Below are positions 1 through 6,614 of a DNA stretch of 15,059 nt, piece after piece. A program made the translations under genes and the position numbers. This stretch comes from an uncultured Eubacteriales bacterium. GTDB lineage: Bacteria; Bacillota; Clostridia; Oscillospirales; Oscillospiraceae. The stretch is taken from assembly GCA_900551495.1 (NCBI GenBank), contig URWG01000029.1, positions 1 through 15,059 on the forward strand, read 5' to 3'. The notes under the pieces were generated by a model. The model was not told the DNA's origin and did not search any database. It saw only the letters and a list, made by a program, of their open reading frames with translations. Each line of letters starts with the position of its first letter. Positions within the stretch are counted from its first letter, which is position 1.

Positions 1-71
1 CCGACCGGCAAGCGGAGAGCCCGTATCCGTAAGGCTCCTTCGTCGCCGACGGCTATGACTTCGGAATGACA
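1..71. repeat. Possible end of a dispersed repeat
   Basis: No convincing gene is visible before position 97. The stretch ends at 62-71 in CGGAATGACA, whose complement TGTCATTCCG is the same as the left terminus of the MITE-like element at 14089-14217. The rest is GC-rich and contains short repeated CGG/CGA runs. I read it as one end of a related dispersed repeat cut off by the window edge. The shared terminus is only about 10-12 bp, so chance similarity is possible. Confidence 0.3.
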
Positions 72-96
72 CCGGACGCTTGTTTTATTTTGAAGC

Positions 97-879
97 TCAT
101 TCCATGAATTCCTCTAATGTGAGGTCGTGCGAATTCAGATATGCCGCCGCCTCACGACCGACATAGCGGTAGTGCCACGACTCGTAGGCAACGCCCGTGA
201 TGTCCTCCTTATCTGTCGGGTAGCGCAGGATAAAGCCGTATTCCCAACTGTGCTGGTACAGCCAACGGGTCTCGCCGGTCTGCGTCTGCTCCTCATCCAG
301 ATTCTGATAGCTCATCGAAACGATGTCCAGCGCCAGCCCCGTCTCGTGCTCGCTGCAGCCTGCCTGCATGGTGTAGCGGGCAGCCTCGGCGAGGGCTTCC
401 TCGTGGCTCATGCCCTCTGCCTCGCGTTTGGCAACGTCCTCATCAAAGAGCTTTTCCTGCTCCTCTGCCGTGCGATAGGCAGAGCAGATTTGGAAGGACA
501 GCCCCTCCGCACGTCCCGCTGCCAGCATCGCCTTCAGGTCGTCGTAGCAGACCGAGGCGACCGAGAGATCCCAGTCCGAAAGCCTCGTCAGGTCAGGGGT
601 GTAGCCCTCCGGCAGCGGGTGCGACGCGTTGACCAGCAGAAGCAGCGGGTCGGACCTGCTCGGCGCCGTGGGGTCCTCCTGCGTCGGCGGCTCGGTCGGG
701 GGAGCGGTCGGCGCTTCGGTCATTTGCGTTGCCTCCGTTGCCGCCGGAGCAGGGTCTGCCTTGCTGTTCGGAAGCATCAGCGAGACGATTGAGAGCAGCA
801 CCGCGACCGCCGGAAGCAGCCACGCCGAGAGAACGCGTATATTCGGGATATTTGTTTGCTGTTGATTCCGATTTGCCAT
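97..879 (-). CDS. D-alanyl-D-alanine carboxypeptidase, VanY/M15B family, membrane-anchored
   Basis: A predicted 260-aa zinc peptidase that trims the terminal D-Ala from peptidoglycan stem peptides outside the membrane. A short basic N-terminus leads into one membrane segment (about residues 17-37). A Thr/Pro/Glu-rich linker (about 42-75) follows, then the peptidase domain (about 90-250). The M15 signature is complete: SAYRT at 133-137, zinc ligands H178 and D185 in SEHETGLALDI, and E233 plus H236 in ESWHYRY. The start is set by AGGAGG at 888-893 on the minus strand, 8 nt from the ATG. It is transcribed away from hsp20. The family call rests on motifs and is strong; whether it cleaves pentapeptide, as VanXY or DacB types do, cannot be told. 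No vancomycin-resistance genes are nearby, so a housekeeping role in cell-wall maturation is likelier than resistance. Confidence 0.9.
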   Translation of the reverse strand: MANRNQQQTNIPNIRVLSAWLLPAVAVLLSIVSLMLPNSKADPAPAATEATQMTEAPTAPPTEPPTQEDPTAPSRSDPLLLLVNASHPLPEGYTPDLTRLSDWDLSVASVCYDDLKAMLAAGRAEGLSFQICSAYRTAEEQEKLFDEDVAKREAEGMSHEEALAEAARYTMQAGCSEHETGLALDIVSMSYQNLDEEQTQTGETRWLYQHSWEYGFILRYPTDKEDITGVAYESWHYRYVGREAAAYLNSHDLTLEEFME

Positions 880-909
880 GAAGAGGACCTCCTGCTGTTG
901 TTGTCTATC

Positions 910-918
910 ATTATATCA
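910..918 (-). promoter_or_regulatory. Extended -10 promoter of the carboxypeptidase gene
   Basis: The minus strand reads TGATATAAT (918 to 910), an extended -10 element (TGN-TATAAT), with no good -35 hexamer at 17-18 nt. It lies about 31 nt upstream of the carboxypeptidase start codon and would give a short leader carrying the AGGAGG. The CIRCE box lies more than 40 bp further upstream, so it is not well placed to repress this promoter. Confidence 0.5.
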
Positions 919-963
919 CAGCGTGTATCAAATTTGTATCCGTTTTGTATTACTTTTTTGTTT

Positions 964-990
964 TTAGCACTCTGACGTCGAGAGTGCTAA
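964..990. promoter_or_regulatory. CIRCE operator (HrcA binding site)
   Basis: TTAGCACTC (964-972), nine bases, then GAGTGCTAA (982-990): a perfect match to the CIRCE inverted repeat bound by the heat-shock repressor HrcA. It lies about 185 bp upstream of hsp20 and about 85 bp from the divergent carboxypeptidase gene. CIRCE normally controls dnaK and groE operons; here the plausible target is hsp20. I could not place a convincing sigma-A promoter for the hsp20 side. TAATAT at 988-993, overlapping the right arm, is one candidate -10. Confidence 0.93.
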
Positions 991-1063
991 TATTTACAAA
1001 CTGTTCACAGAAAAGACACACAACATCCGATTTTGCAGCGCATAATAAGGGCGTAAAAAAGAG

Positions 1064-1166
1064 ATGGGAGCTTGGGGGGCAGCAAGGATGCCGCCCGAGA
1101 CACCGAACGCGCCGATCCCGCCGATGTCCTCCCATTCCAAGGGTCGGCAAATGAACAGCTTGGAGG
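1064..1166 (+). promoter_or_regulatory. Structured 5' leader of hsp20 that can mask the ribosome-binding site
   Basis: The gap between CIRCE and hsp20 has no credible ORF but can fold. ATGGGAG (1064-1070) pairs with CTCCCAT (1129-1135), enclosing a GC-rich hairpin around 1075-1096. TCCAAG (1136-1141) pairs with CTTGGA (1159-1164), which covers half of the GGAGG Shine-Dalgarno at 1162-1166. An RNA thermometer on top of CIRCE control is a reasonable inference for a small heat-shock gene, but the stem near the start is only 6 bp. Confidence 0.35.
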
Positions 1167-1175
1167 TTTTGTATT

Positions 1176-1634
1176 ATGTTTGAAATCATGCGTAGAAATA
1201 ACAATCATCCGGTGAGCGCCTATAACCCCTTCCGCGAGATGGAGGACTTTGAGCGCAGCTTCTTCAACCATCCGTTCGGCGGCTTCTTTGAGGGTCGCGA
1301 TTTGGCGGAGTTTAAGACGGACGTGACCGACGAGGGCGACCATTATCTGCTCGAGGCGGATCTGCCCGGCTTTGAGAAGAAGGACATTCATCTGGACCTG
1401 AACGGCGACGTGCTGACCGTCACGGCGGAGCGTCACTCCAAGGTTGAGGACAAGGACAAGAAGGATAAGGTCATTCGCGTTGAGCGTTCCTACGGTGCTT
1501 ACAGCCGCCAGTTTGACGTGTCCGGCGTGGACACCGAGGGCATCAAGGCGAAGTACGATAACGGCGTTCTGAAGCTGACCCTGCCGAAGCAGCAGACCGT
1601 GCTGCCCGAGGCAAAGCGGCTGGAAATCGAATAA
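1176..1634 (+). CDS. hsp20: Small heat shock protein, Hsp20/alpha-crystallin family
   Basis: A 152-aa ATP-independent holdase that keeps unfolding proteins soluble in the cytoplasm. A short variable N-terminal arm (1-44) precedes the alpha-crystallin domain (about 45-139). Visible family features are the ADLPGFEKKDI segment (61-71), NGDVLTVTAER (77-86), a charged Lys/Asp loop (91-98), the GVLKLTLPK signature (130-138) and a C-terminal L-x-I-type oligomerisation motif (L149-E-I151). GGAGG at 1162-1166 lies 9 nt before the ATG. The gene stands alone, with CIRCE upstream and an intrinsic terminator 15 bp after the stop. Regulation by HrcA is therefore likely, perhaps with translational control through the foldable leader. 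The family call is secure. Confidence 0.95.
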   Translation: MFEIMRRNNNHPVSAYNPFREMEDFERSFFNHPFGGFFEGRDLAEFKTDVTDEGDHYLLEADLPGFEKKDIHLDLNGDVLTVTAERHSKVEDKDKKDKVIRVERSYGAYSRQFDVSGVDTEGIKAKYDNGVLKLTLPKQQTVLPEAKRLEIE

Positions 1635-1649
1635 CGTTGATAATTCAGG

Positions 1650-1680
1650 GCTGTCCCGCTTCGGCGGGACAGCTTTTTTT
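1650..1680 (+). terminator. Intrinsic terminator of hsp20
   Basis: A perfect 10-bp stem, GCTGTCCCGC (1650-1659) with GCGGGACAGC (1664-1673), closed by a TTCG tetraloop and followed by seven T. It ends the hsp20 transcript. Confidence 0.95.
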
Positions 1681-1792
1681 CGCAAAAAAGAAAGAGACAT
1701 TTGAGCGGTGATGCGTTAGGCGTTATTTTTCCGCCGTGTTAGCGCAATATAACAAACAGCGTGAAAAAACGGGCATTTTTGGCGGTTATCTC

Positions 1793-1821
1793 TTGACAAA
1801 CAGCACAAAATGCGCTATTCT
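1793..1821 (+). promoter_or_regulatory. Strong sigma-A promoter
   Basis: TTGACA (1793-1798), 17 nt, then TATTCT (1816-1821). The perfect -35 with optimal spacing predicts transcription from about 1828 to the right. No protein gene on the plus strand follows within reach, so it probably drives the structured RNA at 1828-2024. Confidence 0.75.
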
Positions 1822-1827
1822 ATATTT

Positions 1828-2024
1828 GTAGCTGCCAAATCCAAAGGGGAGGATGCGGCGGCGTACATAGAAAGAGCGAAGCGAACCACCCGAGCATTGC
1901 GTGCTCTCGTTGGATAATGCAGCGCTCTTGTTCTGCCTGTATCGGCATTCGGCGCGGCTTTGCGGCATTTCGCGCCCTTCGCACCATCCAAAAAAGACGA
2001 GTCCCGGGGCTGGGGCTCGTCTTT
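1828..2024 (+). ncRNA. Candidate structured small RNA, 6S-like outline
   Basis: About 195 nt between a strong promoter and a hairpin, with no credible ORF: the only ATG with a purine-rich tract before it (1853) has no spacer and stops after five codons. The RNA can fold as a rod. GGATG (1851-1855) pairs with CATCC (1985-1989) and GCG (1858-1860) with CGC (1980-1982). GTACA (1863-1867) pairs with TGTAT (1938-1942) and AAGAGCG (1872-1878) with CGCTCTT (1923-1929). The tip is GAGCA (1892-1896) with TGCTC (1902-1906). A side hairpin GGCGCG/CGCGCC (1951-1956/1971-1976) sits on the 3' strand. Size, a closing stem, a bubble with a 3'-strand hairpin and an inner arm all recall 6S RNA (ssrS), but I could not confirm conserved 6S positions. 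Another unclassified regulatory RNA fits equally well. Confidence 0.45.
1990..2023 (-). terminator. Terminator of the DUF1653 gene, possibly bidirectional
   Basis: AAGACGAGTCCC (1994-2005) pairs with GGGGCTCGTCTT (2012-2023) around a 6-nt loop. On the minus strand it is followed by six T (1995-1990), a good terminator 4 bp after the DUF1653 stop codon. On the plus strand only three T follow, so it may also end the small RNA arriving from the left, less efficiently. Confidence 0.85.
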
Positions 2025-2027
2025 CAT

Positions 2028-2276
2028 CTATCGTTTCGCGACGCTCTCGATTTCCAGCAGCTCGAAGCGGTAGGTCTGTTTGCAGTCGGGATATTTTTCG
2101 TGATCGACCTCACTGAGGAACATGGAAAGCGGACGCAGCCAAAGTGAGCCGTTACCGTAGAGCTTTCGGTAAACGACGTAGTCCTCTCCTGTTTCCGAGT
2201 GCTTTGCAATATCCTCGACAAGATAGCAGTCGCCCTTAAAATGGCGGTATACGCGCTTGAGCTTTAATTCCCGCAT
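2028..2276 (-). CDS. DUF1653 family protein
   Basis: A small cytoplasmic protein of 82 aa with the full DUF1653 pattern: VYRHFKGDCYLV near the N-terminus, ARHSETGE-like IAKHSETGEDYVVYRKLYG, then LWLRPLSMFLSEVD and a C-terminal RFELLEI. The family is common in bacteria as a single-domain protein; its biochemical role is not established, and the compact beta-rich pattern does not reveal an active site. AAGGAG at 2288-2293 on the minus strand lies 11 nt from the ATG. It is divergent from the DUF2974 gene across 100 bp and ends in its own terminator, so it is probably monocistronic. No link to its neighbours is evident. Confidence 0.85.
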   Translation of the reverse strand: MRELKLKRVYRHFKGDCYLVEDIAKHSETGEDYVVYRKLYGNGSLWLRPLSMFLSEVDHEKYPDCKQTYRFELLEIESVAKR

Positions 2277-2376
2277 GACTTCTTTTTCTCCTTTTTCGTA
2301 TTTTTCTTATTCTATCGCGATTTTCGGAATTCCGCAAGAACATTTTCACCGGTATGACGGCGGGACGGAGGCTTCT

Positions 2377-3477
2377 ATGACCGATATTTTTGATTATCTT
2401 TATTGGCGCGGGGATATTTCGACGCGCTGCGCCGCCTTTCACGAGCTGGACGGCGCGATTTTGGCGCGGCTGGCGTATTTGCCCTTTGAGCGCATTTTTC
2501 CGAACGGAACGGAGCAGCCGCTGCCGCTGACGGAGGCTGCAACGAGGCTGCTTGCCGTTCCCGATTTGGAGGAGCAGGTGACCCAGCCGGCGGACCTGCG
2601 CCTATTGAAAACGCTTTTGGGGTGCGACCGCTTCTGCCATGCGGAGCTGGTCGGCTTTACGGCGCAGCGGGACGAGGAGACGCAGTTTTCGGCGCTTGCC
2701 CTGCGTTTACAGGCAGGGGAGTTGATCGTTGCCTTCCGCGGGACGGACAATACCCTCGTCGGCTGGAAAGAGGATTTTAACATGGGCTTCGTCTGCCCCG
2801 TGCCCGCGCAGGAGCTTGCCGTGCAGTATTTGGAGCGGACGGCGGCGGGGTGCGGCGATACGCTGCGCCTCTGCGGTCATTCCAAGGGCGGCAATCTGGC
2901 GGTCTACGCGGCGGCGTTCTGTACGCCTGCGGTGCAGGAGCGGATCACCTCGGTCTACAATTACGACGGTCCGGGGTTTGACGAGACGGTGCTTGCCCGC
3001 GCGGGCTACCGTGCGGTCTGCGGACGGGTGCACACGTTTGTGCCGCAGTCGTCGGTGGTCGGAATGCTGCTCGGGCACGAGGAGGAATATACCATCGTCC
3101 ACAGCGAGCGGATGGGGCTGATGCAGCATGATATTTACTCGTGGGAGGTCGAGCGCGATCGCTTCGTCCATCTTGAGACTGTTACCAACAGCAGCCGCTT
3201 TATCGACTACACGCTCAAGGCGTGGATCGCGGGGATGGACGTGCAGCAACGGGAGCGTTTTGTCGATGCGATCTACGGGATTATGAAGGAAACGAACGCG
3301 CAGACGCTGCGCGAGCTGAATGAAAACCGTCTCGACAGCGCAAAACAGGTACTCCGTTCCATCCGAGGGCTTGACGAGCAGACGCGCGGCGACGTGACCC
3401 ACGCGCTCGGACTGCTCCTGCGCAGCACCAAGGTCGGCTTCACGCAAACGCGGGAGGTCATGAAAACCGCAGAATGA
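2377..3477 (+). CDS. DUF2974 (Mbeg1-like) alpha/beta-hydrolase-fold protein
   Basis: A 366-aa protein matching the DUF2974 family of Firmicutes. It opens with the family's characteristic MTDIFDYLYWRGDI, continues with AFHELDGAILARLAYLPFE, and carries a lipase-type nucleophile elbow GHSKGG with candidate nucleophile S169. This follows an IVAFRGTDNTLVGWKEDFNM segment (117-136) typical of lipase-3-like folds. NYDGPGF (195-201) and a histidine-containing stretch at 233-251 may supply the remaining catalytic residues. No signal peptide is seen, so it should act in the cytoplasm; the substrate is unknown. The frame stays open 40 codons upstream, but the ATG at 2377 has GGAGG at 2367-2371 with a 5-nt spacer and gives the family's usual N-terminus. 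A strong terminator follows. Confidence 0.85.
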   Translation: MTDIFDYLYWRGDISTRCAAFHELDGAILARLAYLPFERIFPNGTEQPLPLTEAATRLLAVPDLEEQVTQPADLRLLKTLLGCDRFCHAELVGFTAQRDEETQFSALALRLQAGELIVAFRGTDNTLVGWKEDFNMGFVCPVPAQELAVQYLERTAAGCGDTLRLCGHSKGGNLAVYAAAFCTPAVQERITSVYNYDGPGFDETVLARAGYRAVCGRVHTFVPQSSVVGMLLGHEEEYTIVHSERMGLMQHDIYSWEVERDRFVHLETVTNSSRFIDYTLKAWIAGMDVQQRERFVDAIYGIMKETNAQTLRELNENRLDSAKQVLRSIRGLDEQTRGDVTHALGLLLRSTKVGFTQTREVMKTAE

Positions 3478-3486
3478 ATAAAGCAG

Positions 3487-3520
3487 CTGCCGACGGTTTT
3501 CCGTCGGCAGTTTGTTTTAT
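3487..3520 (+). terminator. Terminator after the DUF2974 gene
   Basis: A perfect 10-bp stem, CTGCCGACGG (3487-3496) with CCGTCGGCAG (3501-3510), a TTTT loop and a T-rich tail (TTTGTTTTATTT). The minus side has only a weak T-tract, but the hairpin lies just past the stop of the convergent PlsY-like gene and may serve both. Confidence 0.9.
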
Positions 3521-4167
3521 TTCTGCTCCTCGGGGACGGTCGAAGCCTCCTCCGACGGCGCCTCCTCGGGAACGACGCTGAAGCGGTGCGTATGCTTCAA
3601 AACGCCGATCACACCGATCAGGGCGCAGCCGAGCGCGAGGGAACGCTGCCCGCTCCAAAGGAAATAGATGCCCGAGATAATGCCGAACAAGCCGAATACC
3701 AAAATACTCTTTCGGCGATTCGGGCTGATCCTGACGAAAACCGAGAAGAAGATATACAGTCCTGCCGGCAGCAGAACAATCGGCGATGTCGGCAGCAGCG
3801 CCAGCAGGACGCCGAACGCGGTGGCAATACATTTACCGCCGCGAAAATGATTGAACAAGCCGACGGCGTGCCCCAGCATCGGCGCGACCAAAACGGCGGA
3901 AAAGAGCATCCGCGACAGATCGAGCCGGCGACTGGCCATAAACACGGGCAGAAAGCCCTTGAGCATATCAAGCCCGAGGCACAGCATCCCCATGCCGATA
4001 CCGCAGGCGGCAAAGACGTTTGCCGCGCCGGGATTGTGATCGGGGCTGTCCTTGGTGATGTCCTTGCCCGTCAGGAGCTTCGGCAGCAGACGGCTGAACA
4101 TAATGCTGCCCAGCAGGAAGCCGCCGATGATCCACGAATACCACAGCAGTGTCTCATGCTCTCTCAT
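3517..4167 (-). CDS. plsY: PlsY-like glycerol-3-phosphate acyltransferase, divergent member
   Basis: A 216-aa polytopic membrane protein resembling PlsY, which transfers an acyl group from acyl-phosphate to glycerol-3-phosphate in the first step of phospholipid synthesis. Hydrophobic helices alternate with the family loops: GSIMFSRLLPK (20-30), HNPGAANVF (44-52), D67-MLKG (67-71) and GHAVGLFNHFRGGKCIATAFG (99-119). Several usual residues differ: the motif before NPGA is D-H rather than S-G, and GGKG is GGKC. It may therefore be a second, specialised paralog. The C-terminus is a charged Glu/Pro tail. The start overlaps the glycosyltransferase gene by 14 nt with only a weak Shine-Dalgarno, suggesting translational coupling. 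Partnership with a diacylglycerol glucosyltransferase supports a membrane-lipid role. Confidence 0.8.
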   Translation of the reverse strand: MREHETLLWYSWIIGGFLLGSIMFSRLLPKLLTGKDITKDSPDHNPGAANVFAACGIGMGMLCLGLDMLKGFLPVFMASRRLDLSRMLFSAVLVAPMLGHAVGLFNHFRGGKCIATAFGVLLALLPTSPIVLLPAGLYIFFSVFVRISPNRRKSILVFGLFGIISGIYFLWSGQRSLALGCALIGVIGVLKHTHRFSVVPEEAPSEEASTVPEEQK

Positions 4168-5269
4168 GCTGCATCACTCTTTCTATTACGCGGTCGGCGG
4201 GATCGGACGGAATGTTCTCGCGCTGTGCCGTGCGCATTGCCTCGGCACGCGTCTTGTCAGAGAGCAGCTCGAGGGCGGCGGAAACGGCATCCCTGGCGTT
4301 TGCGGCGCGGACGGACATACCGTGCTCGGCGAAGAATGCGGCGTTTTTCGTCTCGCAGCCGGAGAAGGCAAGAATATGGACCAGCGGGATGTTGGCGACT
4401 GCCGCCTCGGTGCTGGAAAGGCCGCCGGGCTTGGAGATCATCACGTCGGAGGCGTTCATATACAGCGCAACCTGCCGCGTGAACGGAACGACGTGCAGAT
4501 ATTCGCAGCTTTCATATGCAGTCTCTAACTCCTGCCGCAGGTCCTCGTTGCGTCCGACAAGAACATAGATCGAAAACGGGAAGGTCATGCGATTCAGCAG
4601 CTCGTCGCAGAGCGCCTGAATGTTGCCGCAGCCGACGCCGCCGCTCATAATCAGAACGGAGGGGAGGTCGGCGGTCATGCCGAGCGCCTGCCGCGCCGCG
4701 CTGCGTTCGGTGCGGTCGGAAAAGCCCGCGCTGACGGGAATGCCCGAGCTGAAAATGCGTTCGCTCGGAATGCCCTGTGCGACCAGCTCCTGCCGCAGCG
4801 CCTCATGCGGGATGAAATACCCGTCAAGCTGCGTCTCGCGCAGGAAGGGGATACAGGTGTAGTCCGTCAAAATCCCGTAGACGGGGACGGAAAAATCGGT
4901 CTTCTTCTTTAGCTTGGTGAGCGCCTCCATCGGGAACAGATGGGTGCAGAGCACGGCATCAAAGCCGTTTTCCTCGATATAGGTGCGGAGCTTGCCCGCA
5001 TAATGCGCGTTGGCAAGGTAGACCGGCGAGGTCAGACCGGTCGCGCTGTAAAGTGCGCCCGCGCCGTAGATCGCGCCGAAAACTGCGGGGACATTTTTGA
5101 TAATGCCGTTATACGTTCCTGCGGCGATCTTTGCCGCCCGCTTTCCGCGGAAATCGAGCGGATCGGTCATGACAACCTCGTGTCCTTTGCGCTTTGCCGC
5201 TTCGACCAAGGCGTTTGCGGCGCTGTTGTGCCCTTCGCCTGTCGCGCAGCTCAGTATCAGTAGCTTCAT
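4154..5269 (-). CDS. MGDG synthase/UgtP-like glycolipid glycosyltransferase
   Basis: A 371-aa GT28-type glycosyltransferase, expected to add sugar from a UDP-sugar to diacylglycerol at the inner membrane face, making glycolipids or a lipoteichoic-acid anchor. The N-terminal MGDG-synthase half begins with MKLLILSCATGEGHNSAA (glycine-rich loop 11-18) and includes LCTHLFPMEAL (107-117) and the TDY segment (135-137). The C-terminal sugar-nucleotide half has SGGVGCGN (209-216), VLVGRN (236-241), HVVPFTRQVA (259-268) and the diagnostic SKPGGLSSTEA (279-289). The start is supported by AAAGGAAG about 10 nt upstream. It follows the aldolase-like gene by 45 bp and overlaps the PlsY-like gene, so the three probably share one transcript. 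Close relatives include UgtP and plant MGD1, and the sugar cannot be predicted. Confidence 0.87.
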   Translation of the reverse strand: MKLLILSCATGEGHNSAANALVEAAKRKGHEVVMTDPLDFRGKRAAKIAAGTYNGIIKNVPAVFGAIYGAGALYSATGLTSPVYLANAHYAGKLRTYIEENGFDAVLCTHLFPMEALTKLKKKTDFSVPVYGILTDYTCIPFLRETQLDGYFIPHEALRQELVAQGIPSERIFSSGIPVSAGFSDRTERSAARQALGMTADLPSVLIMSGGVGCGNIQALCDELLNRMTFPFSIYVLVGRNEDLRQELETAYESCEYLHVVPFTRQVALYMNASDVMISKPGGLSSTEAAVANIPLVHILAFSGCETKNAAFFAEHGMSVRAANARDAVSAALELLSDKTRAEAMRTAQRENIPSDPADRVIERVMQHERA

Positions 5270-5314
5270 GGGTTAAGGCTTCCTTTCTCTGCCGCAGCAG
5301 GTCGGGGGACGGGA

Positions 5315-6559
5315 TCACTCACGCGGCAGGTCGAATGACGCTATCAGCGTGTTGATCTCACCGTCGGTGATGTGGACGATCTGCCCGAGCGGTGCGGTGT
5401 CGATGACGGATTTCGCGGTCGCCTCCATGACCTCCATGCTGTCAAACGCCTCCAAAAGCGTGGCGCCGGTCGTGACTGCGCCGACATTTTCGATCAGCAT
5501 GGCGGGCTTTGCGGGGGAGAAACGGGCGGCGAGGGCGCTCGGAGCGTCGTAGTAGTCGGAAAATTGCGCGTACAGCATATCGCGAAGATGGATATAGCTC
5601 TCCGGGATCGTCCGCGCGTCCAAATAGGTGCGGCAGACGGCAAAGGCGGTGAGCTGCGGCGGCTGGGCGGTTATAACGGCGTTGATCTCCGGATGGGCAC
5701 GGTAGATCGCGTCGTGAAGCTGGGCGACGGTCTGCGCCGTTGCAAGCTCGGGCGTGACCCACAATAGATCCTCCGTCTCCAGTAGCCCGAGGTCCAAATC
5801 GGACGGGGTGAGCAGGAAGCCGCCTTGCGGCAGACGGACCGAGCAGCTTCCCTGTGCGGCGGTGAACAGCCCCGTGCGGTAGCAGCGGCGGGTGATCTTC
5901 AGCACCTCCTGCGCGGCGTCGGCAGCGTCGGCGGGCAGCGGCTTTGCGCTGATTTCACGCAGGTGCTTCATGCAGGGAATGGGCTGCGGTGTGCCGAGTC
6001 TGCGTGCGGCAAGCTCCAGCTCGGCACTGTAGTTCAGCCGCTCAAAGCGGCGGAATGCCTCGAACATATCGGGCGCGATCACACAAAGACCGTGGTTTTC
6101 CAGCATGGCAATGTTCTGCCCCTCTGCAAAGACCGCACAGATCTTCTGCCCCAGTGCCTTGCTGCCCGGGCAGGCATAGCCCGCCATGGACATCTCGCCC
6201 TGTGCCGTGGCGCAGACGAGATTTTGCAGCGGGAGCCGCCGAACGATGGAAAAGGAGACGGGGACGGGCGGATGTGCGTGCAGCACCGCACGGACATCGG
6301 GGCGCAGGCGGTAAACGGCGGTATGAAACGGAAGCTCGCAGGAGGGCTTGTGCTTTCCGTGCGGAACGCCGTCAGGTGTGACGCAAACGATGTCCTCGGG
6401 TGTCAGCGTGCCTTTGTCGATACCGGACGGGGTGATCCAAATGTTACCGGTCTCATCCAAAACCGACAGATTGCCGCCGGACATGGTGGTCAAGCCCTTA
6501 TCGTAGATGCGCTGCATAAAGAAAACAAGAAGCTCCGCGGGCTGCATTGCTTTGTTCAT
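5315..6559 (-). CDS. Tandem class II aldolase/adducin-domain protein, second domain degenerate
   Basis: A 414-aa protein made of two class II aldolase/adducin domains (about 5-200 and 208-410). The first has every zinc-aldolase residue: E75, H94-A-H96 and H156 in ENHG. It could cleave or epimerise a sugar phosphate, as fuculose-1-phosphate aldolase does. The second aligns at a constant offset of 203 residues but has V278, T297-A-Q299 and V359 at those positions, so it cannot bind zinc and probably has a structural or regulatory role. The ATG at 6559 is set by AAAGGAG (6567-6573 on the minus strand), 7 nt away; the frame stays open well upstream but there encodes another gene's shadow. Its own promoter lies at 6615-6643. 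It leads the transcript containing the glycosyltransferase and PlsY-like genes. The substrate is unknown. Confidence 0.87.
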   Translation of the reverse strand: MNKAMQPAELLVFFMQRIYDKGLTTMSGGNLSVLDETGNIWITPSGIDKGTLTPEDIVCVTPDGVPHGKHKPSCELPFHTAVYRLRPDVRAVLHAHPPVPVSFSIVRRLPLQNLVCATAQGEMSMAGYACPGSKALGQKICAVFAEGQNIAMLENHGLCVIAPDMFEAFRRFERLNYSAELELAARRLGTPQPIPCMKHLREISAKPLPADAADAAQEVLKITRRCYRTGLFTAAQGSCSVRLPQGGFLLTPSDLDLGLLETEDLLWVTPELATAQTVAQLHDAIYRAHPEINAVITAQPPQLTAFAVCRTYLDARTIPESYIHLRDMLYAQFSDYYDAPSALAARFSPAKPAMLIENVGAVTTGATLLEAFDSMEVMEATAKSVIDTAPLGQIVHITDGEINTLIASFDLPRE

Positions 6560-6576
6560 AGTATTTCTCCTTTCAG

Positions 6577-6613
6577 AAAAAACAGACGCGAGGGGAAAAA
6601 TACCTCTCGCGCC
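6577..6613 (-). terminator. Hairpin and T-tract between ATPase and aldolase genes
   Basis: On the minus strand GGCGCGAGAGG (6613-6603) pairs with CCCCTCGCGTC (6595-6585), with one mismatch and one G-T pair, followed by TG and six T. It would terminate transcripts from the ABC transporter genes. It also sits at the 5' end of any RNA begun at the promoter 6615-6643, so it may be a leader hairpin for the aldolase mRNA as well. Confidence 0.8.
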
Positions 6614-6614
6614 T

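Noticed and set aside
127..792. Plus-strand ORF of 221 aa opposite the carboxypeptidase gene
   Set aside because: Arg/Leu-rich low-complexity translation with no domain; it is the complement of a gene with full M15 motifs, as are the other antisense ORFs across the window.
1853..1870. Five-codon leader peptide after GGGGAGG
   Set aside because: There is no spacer between the purine tract and the ATG, and the peptide MRRRT shows no attenuation logic.
1917..2147. Small plus-strand ORF across the candidate small RNA
   Set aside because: No Shine-Dalgarno before its ATG, and it runs through a perfect terminator hairpin into the antisense of DUF1653.
2257..2376. N-terminal extension of the DUF2974 ORF
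   Set aside because: The extension has no Shine-Dalgarno and overlaps the DUF1653 start; the ATG at 2377 has GGAGG and the family N-terminus.
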